In this document: piece by piece, positions 42,679 to 50,992 of the stretch
Position numbering within the stretch: position 1 is the first letter of the stretch
Layout of the letters: each line of letters opens with the position of its first letter
Assembly (NCBI GenBank): GCA_016699675.1
Contig: CP064985.1
Coordinates: 1,302,001-1,366,000, forward strand
Length of the DNA: 64,000 nucleotides
Direction: 5' to 3'
Origin: Austwickia sp.
GTDB lineage: Bacteria > Actinomycetota > Actinomycetes > Actinomycetales > Dermatophilaceae
Notes under the pieces: model-generated
The model's input: the letters and a program-made list of their open reading frames with translations, nothing else
What the model was told of the DNA's origin: nothing
Database searches by the model: none
Program-made: the position numbers and the translations under genes

Positions 42679-43454
42679 CTAAACGGCGGTTGCGTCCGCG
42701 AGGCGGACCACCGCGTCCGCCAGGAACGGGCCATACCAGATCGCGTCGTTGTGGTCCGCGTTCGGCACTTCGATGTCCTCGTGGAGTCGCCGTACGGCGT
42801 GCGCGACGCGTGCGCTCAGCGCGTTGGGGACGATGCCGTCGGCCCCGCCGCGCAGCACGCTGATCGGCATCGCGCAGGCGGCCAGGTAGTCGAGCGTGGG
42901 GTAGCGGTCGCCGATCAGGCGCTCCACGGGGAGCCAGGGGTAGATGTGCCGGGCCACGTCGAGCAGCGTGGTGAACGGGGAGCGCAGCAGCATGCCCGCG
43001 GGCGGGTGGGTCGTCGCAAGCCGTACGGCGACGCCGGTGCCGAGGGATTCGCCGAGGTAGATCGTGCGGTCCGGGCCGAAGCCCTGGGTGGCCAGCCACG
43101 CGACGGCGGCCCGGGCGTCAGCGGCCAGCCCCGCCTCGGAGGGGGTGCCCGGGTTCCCGCCGTACCCGCGGTAGTCCAGCGCCAGCACCCCGAAGCCGCG
43201 CCGCGCGAGCGCCAGGAACAGCGGCACCCGCCCCCGCGGTGGCCGCCGTTGCCCGGCGTGAACAGGACCGCCGTATCGCGATCAATCCTGGTCGGGGACG
43301 GCATGGGCGGAATCCACCATGCCCCGAGGCGCAGCCCGTCGTCGGTGGTCAGGACGAGATCGCGGGCCCCCGGTGCGTACCGGGTCGCGGACGGGACCGG
43401 TCCCGGCGCGGGGAAGTACATGAGCGACCGCTGCAGGGTCTCGAACACGGCCAT
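42679..43454 (-). pseudogene. Alpha/beta-hydrolase, single frameshift
   Basis: The N-terminal part (start 43454, MAVFETLQRSLMYFPAPGPV to AVLFTPGNGGHRGG) and the C-terminal part (PLFLALARRGFGVLALDYRG onward, GESLGTGVAVRLA with the nucleophile Ser, RGGADGIVP with the Asp, VPNADHND with the His) lie in different frames that meet near 43227-43236 in a run of G residues. Joined, they give a normal hydrolase of about 257 residues like the BEM46/YfhR group. A one-base loss in a GGGGGCGGG run explains it, so a sequencing error is possible. Confidence 0.8.
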
Positions 43455-43498
43455 GAGGGGCTCCCGGTGCGTCTCGACGGTGAGGCGACCGGCTCATT

Positions 43499-44635
43499 CT
43501 GCCCGACCCGGCCGCCCCCGGCCCGCCCCTTCCGCCGGCGCCCTCGGCCTTCACGTTCAACCTCCCGGATCGCCTCCTGGCGGATATCGACGCGATCAAC
43601 CGCGGAGCTTCGGGACAGATCGCGATCAGCGATCAGGTCCCCAATCCGGCGACCCGGGATCGGTACGTCATCAGCTCGTTGATCGAAGAAGCCATTCGCT
43701 CAAGCCAGCTGGAAGGCGCAGCGACGACCCGACGGGTGGCCAAGGACATGCTCCGGCGCGGTCGGTCGCCGCGCGACAGGGGCGAGCTCATGATTCTCAA
43801 CAACTACACCGCCATGCGTTTCGTCAGCGAACGCCGGCGCGGACCGCTCACCCCTGACCTCGTGCGGGAGATCCACGCCCTCGTCACCGACGGGACACTG
43901 GTCGGGCGGGCTCAGGCCGGTCGCCTTCAGGAGCCTGGGGATGATCGGATAGCGGTCTTCTCCGACGCCGGCGACCTCCTGCATCAGGCGCCACCAGCCG
44001 ATCAGCTGCCTGCGCGCCTGCAGCGCCTGTGCTCCTTTGCCAACGGCGGGGACGACGAGGTCTACGTGCCGCCCCTGCTGCGATCGATCGCCGTGCATTT
44101 CATGATGGGCCACGACCACTATTTCGCCGACGGTAACGGCCGGACGGCGCGAGCGGTCTTCTATTGGTCCATGCTCAACCAGGGATTCTGGCTTACCGAG
44201 TTCCTGACGATCTCGCGAATCCTGAAGACGGCTCCGGCTCAGTACGCGCGCGCGTTCCTTCGCACCGAACTCGACGAGGGCGATCTCACCCACTTCTTCC
44301 TCCACCAGACCGGGGTGATTCGGCGCGCCCTGCGCGATCTCGACAGCTACCTCGAACGCAAGAACGCCGAGTTGCAGGCCGCACGAGCCGCGGGCCGGTC
44401 CGTCCCTGGCGAGTTCAATCAACGCCAGCTGGCGCTGATTGAGCATGCGGTCCGCGAGCCAGGGGGCAACTACACCGTGGAATCGCATCGCCGCAGTCAT
44501 CAGGTCTCGATCGAAACCGCTCGGCAGGACCTACGGCACCTCGCCGAGCAGGGCCTCCTAGAGCAGGGCAAACGCGGCCGGAGCTTTGTCTGGACGCCGG
44601 CGCCGGATCTCACGCAGCGACTTCAGCGCTCCTGA
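43499..44635 (+). CDS. Fic-domain AMPylator-type protein, self-inhibited class
   Basis: Fic proteins transfer AMP (or another nucleotide part) to target proteins. The Fic core reads HFMMGHDHYFADGNGRTARAV, with the catalytic His in HYFADGNGR; the N-terminal half carries an inhibitory helix SSQLEG that fits (S/T)xxxE(G/N), so the enzyme is likely self-inhibited (class II). The C-terminal about 70 residues form a winged helix (SIETARQDLRHLAEQGLLEQ). Homology reaches upstream to FTFNLPDRLLADIDAINRG, before any ATG/GTG/TTG in frame; the frame opens at 43484 and the first plausible codon is CTG 43499, while TTG 43679 would cut off part of the fold. An N-terminal frameshift or non-standard start is possible. 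Confidence 0.75.
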   Translation: MPDPAAPGPPLPPAPSAFTFNLPDRLLADIDAINRGASGQIAISDQVPNPATRDRYVISSLIEEAIRSSQLEGAATTRRVAKDMLRRGRSPRDRGELMILNNYTAMRFVSERRRGPLTPDLVREIHALVTDGTLVGRAQAGRLQEPGDDRIAVFSDAGDLLHQAPPADQLPARLQRLCSFANGGDDEVYVPPLLRSIAVHFMMGHDHYFADGNGRTARAVFYWSMLNQGFWLTEFLTISRILKTAPAQYARAFLRTELDEGDLTHFFLHQTGVIRRALRDLDSYLERKNAELQAARAAGRSVPGEFNQRQLALIEHAVREPGGNYTVESHRRSHQVSIETARQDLRHLAEQGLLEQGKRGRSFVWTPAPDLTQRLQRS

Positions 44636-44680
44636 CGGGTGCGGCTCGGTGGCAGGAACTTCGAGATTTGCTGCAACTAG

Positions 44681-46332
44681 CCCGGATCGTTCACGAGACT
44701 CGGGTGTGATCGGCGCGTGGAAGCACGGAAGTGCCTGTCCAGCAAGGGAAACTTGGTTTGCGACGACTCAAGATCTCCGAACCGGAAGGCACTCCGTAGG
44801 TGAAGCGTACTTCGTGGTCTACCGGCTTGTCCGTGACCTCCGATGGTGTCGGCGTGGTGGCCCATGCGGGCAGCGTCGCCACCCGCCTTCTGGCCGACCG
44901 GGTCGGCCTCACGTCCGAGTTGTCCAAGGTGATGGTCCGCCGCAACTTCGTCCCCGGTCACGACCGCGGCAGGGTGCTGACCGACGTCGCGGTGATGCTC
45001 GCCGACGGCGGGGAGGCGATCGCCGACATCGACGTGCTGCGCCACCAGTCCAGCGTGCTGGGCCGTGTCGCGTCGGCGCCGACGGTGTGGCGGGCACTGG
45101 ACGAGGTCACACCTGGCCGGTTGAAGAGGATCCAGAACGCGCGGGCGCGGGTCCGCCGCCAGGTCTGGTCCCAGCTGCCTGACGGCGTCCCGGCGAGCAA
45201 GGTCGCCGGGACCGATCTTGACGATCTGATCGTGCTCGACACCGACGCGACCATCGTGATCAGCCACAGCGAGAAGGAGAACGCGGCGGCCACGTTCAAG
45301 CGGACCTTCGGGTTCCACCCACTCGGGGTGTGGTGCGACAACACGAGTGAGTTCCTCGCCGCCAAGCTCCGCGCTGGCAATGCCGGCTCGAACACCGCCG
45401 CCGACCACATCGAGGTCCTCACCGACGCGATCGCGCAGATCCCCGGCACGCACCGCAAGAAGCTGCTCATCCGCTCCGACGGCGCGGGCGCATCGCACAA
45501 GCTGCTGGACTGGCTTACCGAGCAGAACCGGGTCCGTGGCCGCAGCGTGGAGTACAGCGTGGGTTTCGCGGTCACCGAGAAGATCCGCGACGCCATCGAC
45601 CTGGTCCCGAAGAAGGTCTGGACCCCGGCACTCGACGCCGACGGTGGGATCCGCGAAGGAGGTGACGTCGCCGAGCTCACCGGGCTCTTGGACCTGAGCA
45701 GCTGGCCGACCGGAATGCGCGTCATCGTGCGCCGCGAACGACCCCATCCCGGCGCCCAACTGTCGCTGTTCGAGGAACGTGACGGCTGGCGCTACCAAGC
45801 CTTCGTCACCAACACCACGACCGGACAACTGGCTTTCCTCGAGGCCCGGCATCGGGCGCACGCTCGGGTCGAGGACCGGATCCGGCACGCCAAGGACTCG
45901 GGGCTGGGGCGGTTCCCGTCGCGGGAGTTCGAGATCAACCGGGTGTGGCTGATGCTGGTGCAGATCGCTGCCGACCTGACCGCATGGACCCGGCTCCTCG
46001 CACTGACCGGAGACGCGAAGTCGCTGGCGGCGTGTGAGCCGAAAGCGCTGCGCTACCGCTTCCCTTCACGTCCCAGCCCGGCTGACTCACAGCGCCCGCC
46101 GACGACGCTTGCGGATACCCGAGTCGTGGCCATGGGCGGCCGCGATCGTCGCGGTCTTCGCGAACATCGCCGCCATCCCCCAACCAGCCTGACCCCCCCG
46201 TCCGCCCACGACATCACGACCCGGAGAACCGCAGCCCGGCAGCGCCAGCCGGCCCAACGTCGTACCCGCGCACCGTCATCGACTCACCCCACGCAGCGAT
46301 GCCGTCGTCGGCACCGTCATGAAAGACCGGGG
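44681..46332 (+). mobile_element. IS1380-family insertion sequence
   Basis: The element is about 1.65 kb. Imperfect terminal inverted repeats are CCCGGATCGTTCACGA at the left end and, read inward from the right end, CCCCGGTCTTTCATGA (12 of 16 identical). Both ends are flanked by CTAG (44677-44680 and 46333-46336), a 4-base target duplication as expected for the family. It carries one transposase gene, which is frameshifted. It inserted between the Fic gene and a DUF1801-type gene. Confidence 0.82.
44800..46192 (+). pseudogene. IS1380-family transposase with C-terminal frameshift
   Basis: DDE transposase of about 460 residues. The acidic residues are in LIVLDTDATIVIS, LLIRSDGAGASHKLL and VEDRIRHAKDSGLGRFPS. 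The main frame runs from ATG 44800 to about ALRYR; then a single extra base near 46058-46066 shifts the natural ending (HVPARLTHSARRRRLRIPES ... IPQPA) into the next frame, which stops at 46192. The uncorrected frame reads on with an Arg/Pro-rich tail unlike any transposase. The catalytic residues are intact, so partial activity is conceivable, but it is probably defective. Confidence 0.82.
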
Positions 46333-46413
46333 CTAGCAGTTCGCTGGGAGTTCGCGGTCGCAGGCGGTGGTCACCTCCTCGGCGGTGATGACGGTCGGCT
46401 CGGCGGTGCTCAC
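46333..46413 (-). CDS. Possible 26-residue ORF beside the IS end (uncertain)
   Basis: GTG 46413 opens MSTAEPTVITAEEVTTACDR and runs to a TAG whose first bases lie in the CTAG target duplication of the insertion sequence. It starts 4 bases after the DUF1801 gene stop and has almost all G/C third positions, as in real genes here. It may be a small downstream gene or the remains of one cut when the IS arrived. No family is recognised. Confidence 0.25.
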   Translation of the reverse strand: MSTAEPTVITAEEVTTACDRELPANC

Positions 46414-46417
46414 CTCG

Positions 46418-46867
46418 TCAGTCTGCCCCCGGTTCGCCGGCCGCGCGGCGGATCAGCTCCATGATCCGTCCCTCGACCTGGGGGGTCCAGCACGCGACGG
46501 CGTACGCCGACGGCCACAACTCCCCGTCGTCGAGGGCCGCCTTGTCGCTGAACCCGAGCGTGCCGTAGCGGGTGCCGAACTTCTCGGCCGCCTGATAGAA
46601 GCAGACGACGTCCTTGCCGCGGGCGTAGGCGGGCATGCCGTACCAGAGCCGCGGCACCAGGTCCGGCGCCGCCGCGGCGACGGCCGCGTGGACGCCCTCG
46701 GCGATGACCCGGTCGGCCTCGCCCATCTCGGCGATCTTCGCAGTGACCGCCTCGGCGTCCGCGGCCGCCTTGGCCGCCTTCGTCCCCGCCCGCTTGTCGG
46801 CCTTCGCCTCCGCGGCGCGCTCCTTCATTGCGGCCTTCTCCTGCGCCGTGAAATCGTCCTTCGCCAT
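46418..46867 (-). CDS. DUF1801-like (YdhG-fold) protein
   Basis: A 149-residue protein. The N-terminal third is a charged Lys/Ala/Glu helix (AQEKAAMKERAAEAKADKRAG), and the rest matches the YdhG/DUF1801 fold: PRLWYGMPAYARGKDVVCFYQAAEKFG and LDDGELWPSAYAV. Such proteins are small, soluble and of unclear function (some relatives are called iron chaperones). ATG 46867 has a strong GGAGGA, which fixes the start. It lies next to the insertion sequence, whose arrival may have removed what followed. Confidence 0.8.
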   Translation of the reverse strand: MAKDDFTAQEKAAMKERAAEAKADKRAGTKAAKAAADAEAVTAKIAEMGEADRVIAEGVHAAVAAAAPDLVPRLWYGMPAYARGKDVVCFYQAAEKFGTRYGTLGFSDKAALDDGELWPSAYAVACWTPQVEGRIMELIRRAAGEPGAD

Positions 46868-47106
46868 GATTCCTCCTCGCGGGTTGGGCATCAGCGCTTT
46901 CCATCCGATCCCGCACCCGGCGCAGCAAGGCCAGGTCGCGGCGCCGGTGCGCCGGGACGGGCGGGTCGGAATGCCACCGATGGTGTCAGGTCGGCCCCAC
47001 AAAACGCGGTGAGACCGCTCAATAGGCACCACGTCAGGCCGATTCGGGGGGCGGCGCCGGAGTTCCGACGCCTCGACAGCGCCTCCCCACCACGAAGGAG
47101 GATCCG

Positions 47107-47244
47107 ATGATCCTCGAACTGCGCGTCGCCTGTCCGGTCTGCCGGGCGCACCCCGGCGAACACTGCCGCCATCAGAGCGTCCCCGACGCCCCGCACGAAG
47201 CGCGCACGCGCGTCGCCCGGCGTACGGTTTATCAGGCCAGGTAA
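47107..47244 (+). CDS. Small zinc-ribbon-like protein
   Basis: A 45-residue protein beginning MILELRVACPVCRAHPGEHC, with a CPxC...PGxxC cysteine pattern and nearby His residues, the short zinc-binding motif seen in small actinobacterial and phage proteins. GAAGGAGGATC immediately before the ATG is a near-perfect ribosome-binding site, which is strong support for translation despite its size. It ends VARRTVYQAR. The role is unknown; it might bind nucleic acid. Divergent from the DUF1801 gene, separated by 239 bases in which I see no other feature. Confidence 0.7.
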   Translation: MILELRVACPVCRAHPGEHCRHQSVPDAPHEARTRVARRTVYQAR

Positions 47245-47295
47245 CGCCCGCCGCGGTCCGGCAGACCGGAATCCGACCGGTCCGGTGCCGGACGC

Positions 47296-49212
47296 CTAGG
47301 TCGCTCGGCCGTTTCCAGCCGGGCGTCGTGGCCCGTCGCGGTCCGCGACCGTGGCGAGCAGCCAGTCTCGCGTGGCTCGCGCGACGGCGGCTCGATTCTC
47401 CGGCTTGTAGAACTCATGCCCCTCGTCGGGCACCAGGATCATCTCCACCGGCACCCCACGGTCTCGCAGCGCGGCAGCCATCTGCACGGACTCCTGAGGC
47501 GGCACGTTGGAGTCTCGGTCGCCGTGGACGAAGAGCACCGGCACCTCGATGGCGTCCGCGCGAGCCAGCGGCGACAAGGCGCGCAGGAGGTCGCCGTCGA
47601 GACTCGGGTCGCCGTACTTGGTCACCGCGGCCCGCGCGATCCACGGCTCCGTCTGGGCGTAGAAGGTGTGGAAATCGCTCATCCCGCAGGTGCTCACCCC
47701 CGCGACGTACCGACCTGGATGGAAGGCCAGGACGGCGAGGGTGAGATAACCGCCGTAGGAACGGCCCCCGATGACCATCCGGTCCGGGTCGGCGATCCCG
47801 CACGCGACGAGCCAGGACCCGACGTCGAGCGCATCGGTGATCCCCGCCCAGCGCCGGGGACCGTCGTCGGCGTGGGTGGTGGCGCGCCCGAACCCGGCCG
47901 AACCCCGGATGTTGGGCCGAACCACGTGCCAACCACAGGCCAGCAGCAGGGCAGTCAAGAGATCGTAGGTGGGGCGGGCCTGACCCTCGGGTCCGCCGTG
48001 GAAGTCCACGAACACCGGCGCCGGCCCCTGCGCGATCGGGGAGACATACCACCAGGCGTGCAGCGCAAACCCATCCCGGGCGGCCATCGTGAGCGAGCGC
48101 GGCGGCTCCACGTCCCGGTCCAGCACGGGACGCTCCGCAGCGACCCATTCCCCCGTGCGGGGGGCGAACAGCTCCACCGAACGCTCCTGCCCCGGCCCCT
48201 GCACGGTCATCGCGACAAGTGACCCGGTCGCGCTGATGGTCAGCTCCTCGGCCACGGACCCGGGCAGCGGTGTCGGGGCATGCAGGCTTCCGTCGCTGAG
48301 TTCCAGCAGTTGCAGCTCGCTGCGCCCGCCGTCCACATTCCACAACAACGCCACGGTCGAACCGTCGGCGCTGGCCACGAACTCATCCAGGTCGGCGTCC
48401 GACCGTTCGGCTAGCACGCGGTAGGTGTAGTCCCCGGCGCACACCGTCACCAGCAGGAGGCGCATACGCTCGGCGACGTAGTCGCTCCGCACCAGCACTC
48501 GGACGTACCCGCCGGGCCCAGGCGCCATCAGCCGCCCCGCCCGCGGCAGCCAGCGGTGGCCATGGTCGTCGATGATCTGCGCCGCATCGCTGGTCGCGCC
48601 GGGGTCGTCGGCGCACACGGCGACCTCGTGGCCGTTGCTGAGCACCCGGAGCGACCGGTCTCCGCGATGCCCGACCCGCACCACAGCCGTGCCGGCCCAG
48701 GAGTCCAGCAGCCGGCCATCAAGGCGCCGATCGATGACGGTCAACTCGCCGGTCGCGGGGTCGGCCAGGGCGGCCACCCCCACCCCGTCGGTCTGCTCGA
48801 ACGTCAGGGCCACCCGCGGACCGTCCCAGCCCACGAGGTCGGCGCTCACCGTCCCGGCCTCGTCGAGGCGCCGGGCGGTGGGATCGCCGGGGTCGTTCGT
48901 CACCGCCCAGACCTGGGACCGGGCACCCGCATGCGGCAGCGTCTGCACCGCGAGCCACCGGCCGTCCGGGGAGTAGAGCACCCGGTCGACGGGGCCCTCG
49001 ACCGGGAGTCTGACCTGGCGCGATGTCGTCAGGGTCAGGCCGTCGAGCCGCCGCTGGACGGCGCGGGGATATCCGCCGTCATCGACGATGTGGGCGAAGG
49101 ACGTCGCATCGGGGGACACACTCGGGGCGAAGCTGGGCCGCGGCGTCCCGGAGGGTGTCCAGGGTGGGGCACCGGGGGCGGTGATCGGGCCTCCGCTTGG
49201 CGTTTCGGTCAC
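47296..49212 (-). CDS. S9-family (prolyl oligopeptidase-like) serine peptidase
   Basis: A 638-residue peptidase: an N-terminal seven-bladed-propeller-like region (residues 30-390, repeated short beta motifs such as YSPDGRWLAVQTL, and ASADGSTVALLWN) and a C-terminal alpha/beta-hydrolase domain with GGRSYGGYLTL (nucleophile Ser), FVHGDRDSNVPPQES (Asp) and PDEGHEFYK (His). There is no signal peptide, so it is cytoplasmic. GTG 49212 overlaps the amidotransferase stop as GTGA. In this three-gene operon it could cleave or trim the peptide made by the other two enzymes, or degrade it for re-use. Confidence 0.92.
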   Translation of the reverse strand: MTETPSGGPITAPGAPPWTPSGTPRPSFAPSVSPDATSFAHIVDDGGYPRAVQRRLDGLTLTTSRQVRLPVEGPVDRVLYSPDGRWLAVQTLPHAGARSQVWAVTNDPGDPTARRLDEAGTVSADLVGWDGPRVALTFEQTDGVGVAALADPATGELTVIDRRLDGRLLDSWAGTAVVRVGHRGDRSLRVLSNGHEVAVCADDPGATSDAAQIIDDHGHRWLPRAGRLMAPGPGGYVRVLVRSDYVAERMRLLLVTVCAGDYTYRVLAERSDADLDEFVASADGSTVALLWNVDGGRSELQLLELSDGSLHAPTPLPGSVAEELTISATGSLVAMTVQGPGQERSVELFAPRTGEWVAAERPVLDRDVEPPRSLTMAARDGFALHAWWYVSPIAQGPAPVFVDFHGGPEGQARPTYDLLTALLLACGWHVVRPNIRGSAGFGRATTHADDGPRRWAGITDALDVGSWLVACGIADPDRMVIGGRSYGGYLTLAVLAFHPGRYVAGVSTCGMSDFHTFYAQTEPWIARAAVTKYGDPSLDGDLLRALSPLARADAIEVPVLFVHGDRDSNVPPQESVQMAAALRDRGVPVEMILVPDEGHEFYKPENRAAVARATRDWLLATVADRDGPRRPAGNGRAT

Positions 49213-50990
49213 GGCAGCATCGCCTGCAGCCACATCTCCAGCACCGCCACCTGCCACAGCTCATTGGAATCCAGCGTGGTGCGGTGCGTATTGGGGGCAG
49301 CCAACAACGTGGCCACCGGCGCGGCGTCGTACAGTCCCCGATCCCGCGCGGCCTGGTTGTTCAGGCACTCCCGGACCATCTCCAGCACCGGACCATCCAG
49401 GTGTCGGATGCCCGGGACCGGGAAGTAGCCCTTGGGCCGGTCGATGACGGCGTCGGGGATCAGGCGGCGGCCAGCCCGCTTCAGAACACCTTTGCCACCG
49501 TCGGACAGCTTGAATTCGGGCGGGCACGCCGCCGCGAGCTCGACGAACTCGTGGTCCAGGAAGGGCACCCGAGCCTCCAGACCCCACGCCATGGTCATCG
49601 AGTCGACGCGCTTGACCGGATCATCGACGAGCATCACCTGGGTGTCGAGGCGAAGCGCCGCGTCCAGCGCGGTCTGCGCGCCGGCTGCCCCCTGGTGGGC
49701 GGTGGCGTAGTCCAGCGCCGGGTCGTCGTCGCGCCGATACGGCGCGGCTAGCAGGGCGTTCACCGCGTCGTGGGAACGATCGAAGAACACCCGCCGGTAC
49801 GCCGGAGTGACGCCGTCGCGAGGCACCCCTGCCAGCGGCGGGTACCAGCTGTAGCCGGCCAGGATCTCGTCTGCTCCCTGTCCCGACTGCACCACCTTGA
49901 CGTGCCGCGAAACCTCCTGCGACAGCAGGTAGAAGGCGACGCAGTCGTGGCTGACCATCGGCTCGTTCATCGCCGCCACGGTGGGCGCGATGGCGGGCAC
50001 CAGGCGCTCGCCGCCGATGTGGATGCGGTGGTGCGAGGTGTCGAACGCCTTCGCGACCGCGTCGGAATAGGCGTACTCGTCGCCTGATTCGCCGCCCGCC
50101 GCGTCGAAGCCGATGCTGAACGTGGCGAGGTTCTCCTGGCCTAGCTCGGCCAGCAGCGCCACCACCAGCGAGGAGTCGAACCCACCGGACAGCAGCACAC
50201 CGACCGGCACATCGGCCACCATGCGCCGCTGCACCGCCGTGCGCAACGCCTCCAGCAGCGCCTCACCCCAATCCCGATCCGACCATGCGGCGAACTCCTC
50301 GCGGCGGGTGAACTGCGGCTCCCAGTAGCACACGTCCGTGGAACTGCCGTCGGGCTCGATCGTCCGCACGGTCGCCGGTGGGAGCTTGCGGATCCCGGTG
50401 AGGATGGTGCGCGGCGCCGGGACGACGGAGTGGAAGCTCAGGTACTGATGCAGCGCCGGGACGTCGATGCTGGTGTCCACCCCGCCGGCAGCCAGCAGGG
50501 CCGAAGTGGTGGAGGCAAACCGGATCAGGTCGGGGCGCTGATCGATGTACAACGGCTTGATGCCCAGGCGATCGCGCCCCAGCACCAGCCGGCCCGAGTC
50601 GAGCTCGACGATCGCGAACGCAAACATCCCGGCGAACCGTTCGACGCAGCGCTCTCCCCAACGGTGGTAGGCCTTGAGGAGCACCTCACTGTCCGACGCC
50701 GAGAAGAACCGGTAGCCGACGGCCTCCAGCTGCGCGCGCAGCTCGCGGTGGTTGTAGAGGCAACCATTGAACGCCAGCGCCAGCCCCAGCTCGCTGTCCA
50801 CCATGGGCTGACTGCCCCGCGTCGACAGATCGATGATGGAGAGCCGGCGATGTCCGAGGGCGGCGGCGCCCTGAGCGAACGCGCCACCGGAGTCCGGGCC
50901 CCTGGGGACCATCGCCGCACGCATCCGGTCCAGCGCGGCCAGATCCGGCGGGGCCCCGTCGAAACGCACCTCACCGCAGAGTCCACACAT
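49209..50990 (-). CDS. Glutamine-hydrolysing asparagine synthetase-like amidotransferase
   Basis: A 593-residue AsnB-type enzyme. The Ntn glutaminase starts MCGLCGEVRFDG, Cys2 being the nucleophile, which fixes the start at 50990. The synthetase domain has the PP-loop LLSGGFDSSLVVALLAELG and the distal YSDAVAKAF, VQSGQGADEILAGYSW. It is closest to the AsnB/N-acetylglutaminylglutamine amidotransferase group, which amidates acids or dipeptides. The start is 2 bases after the stop of the fused ligase gene, so both are made together. A free asparagine synthetase role is possible, but the context points to amide formation on the ligase product. Confidence 0.9.
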   Translation of the reverse strand: MCGLCGEVRFDGAPPDLAALDRMRAAMVPRGPDSGGAFAQGAAALGHRRLSIIDLSTRGSQPMVDSELGLALAFNGCLYNHRELRAQLEAVGYRFFSASDSEVLLKAYHRWGERCVERFAGMFAFAIVELDSGRLVLGRDRLGIKPLYIDQRPDLIRFASTTSALLAAGGVDTSIDVPALHQYLSFHSVVPAPRTILTGIRKLPPATVRTIEPDGSSTDVCYWEPQFTRREEFAAWSDRDWGEALLEALRTAVQRRMVADVPVGVLLSGGFDSSLVVALLAELGQENLATFSIGFDAAGGESGDEYAYSDAVAKAFDTSHHRIHIGGERLVPAIAPTVAAMNEPMVSHDCVAFYLLSQEVSRHVKVVQSGQGADEILAGYSWYPPLAGVPRDGVTPAYRRVFFDRSHDAVNALLAAPYRRDDDPALDYATAHQGAAGAQTALDAALRLDTQVMLVDDPVKRVDSMTMAWGLEARVPFLDHEFVELAAACPPEFKLSDGGKGVLKRAGRRLIPDAVIDRPKGYFPVPGIRHLDGPVLEMVRECLNNQAARDRGLYDAAPVATLLAAPNTHRTTLDSNELWQVAVLEMWLQAMLP

Positions 50991-50992
50991 GA

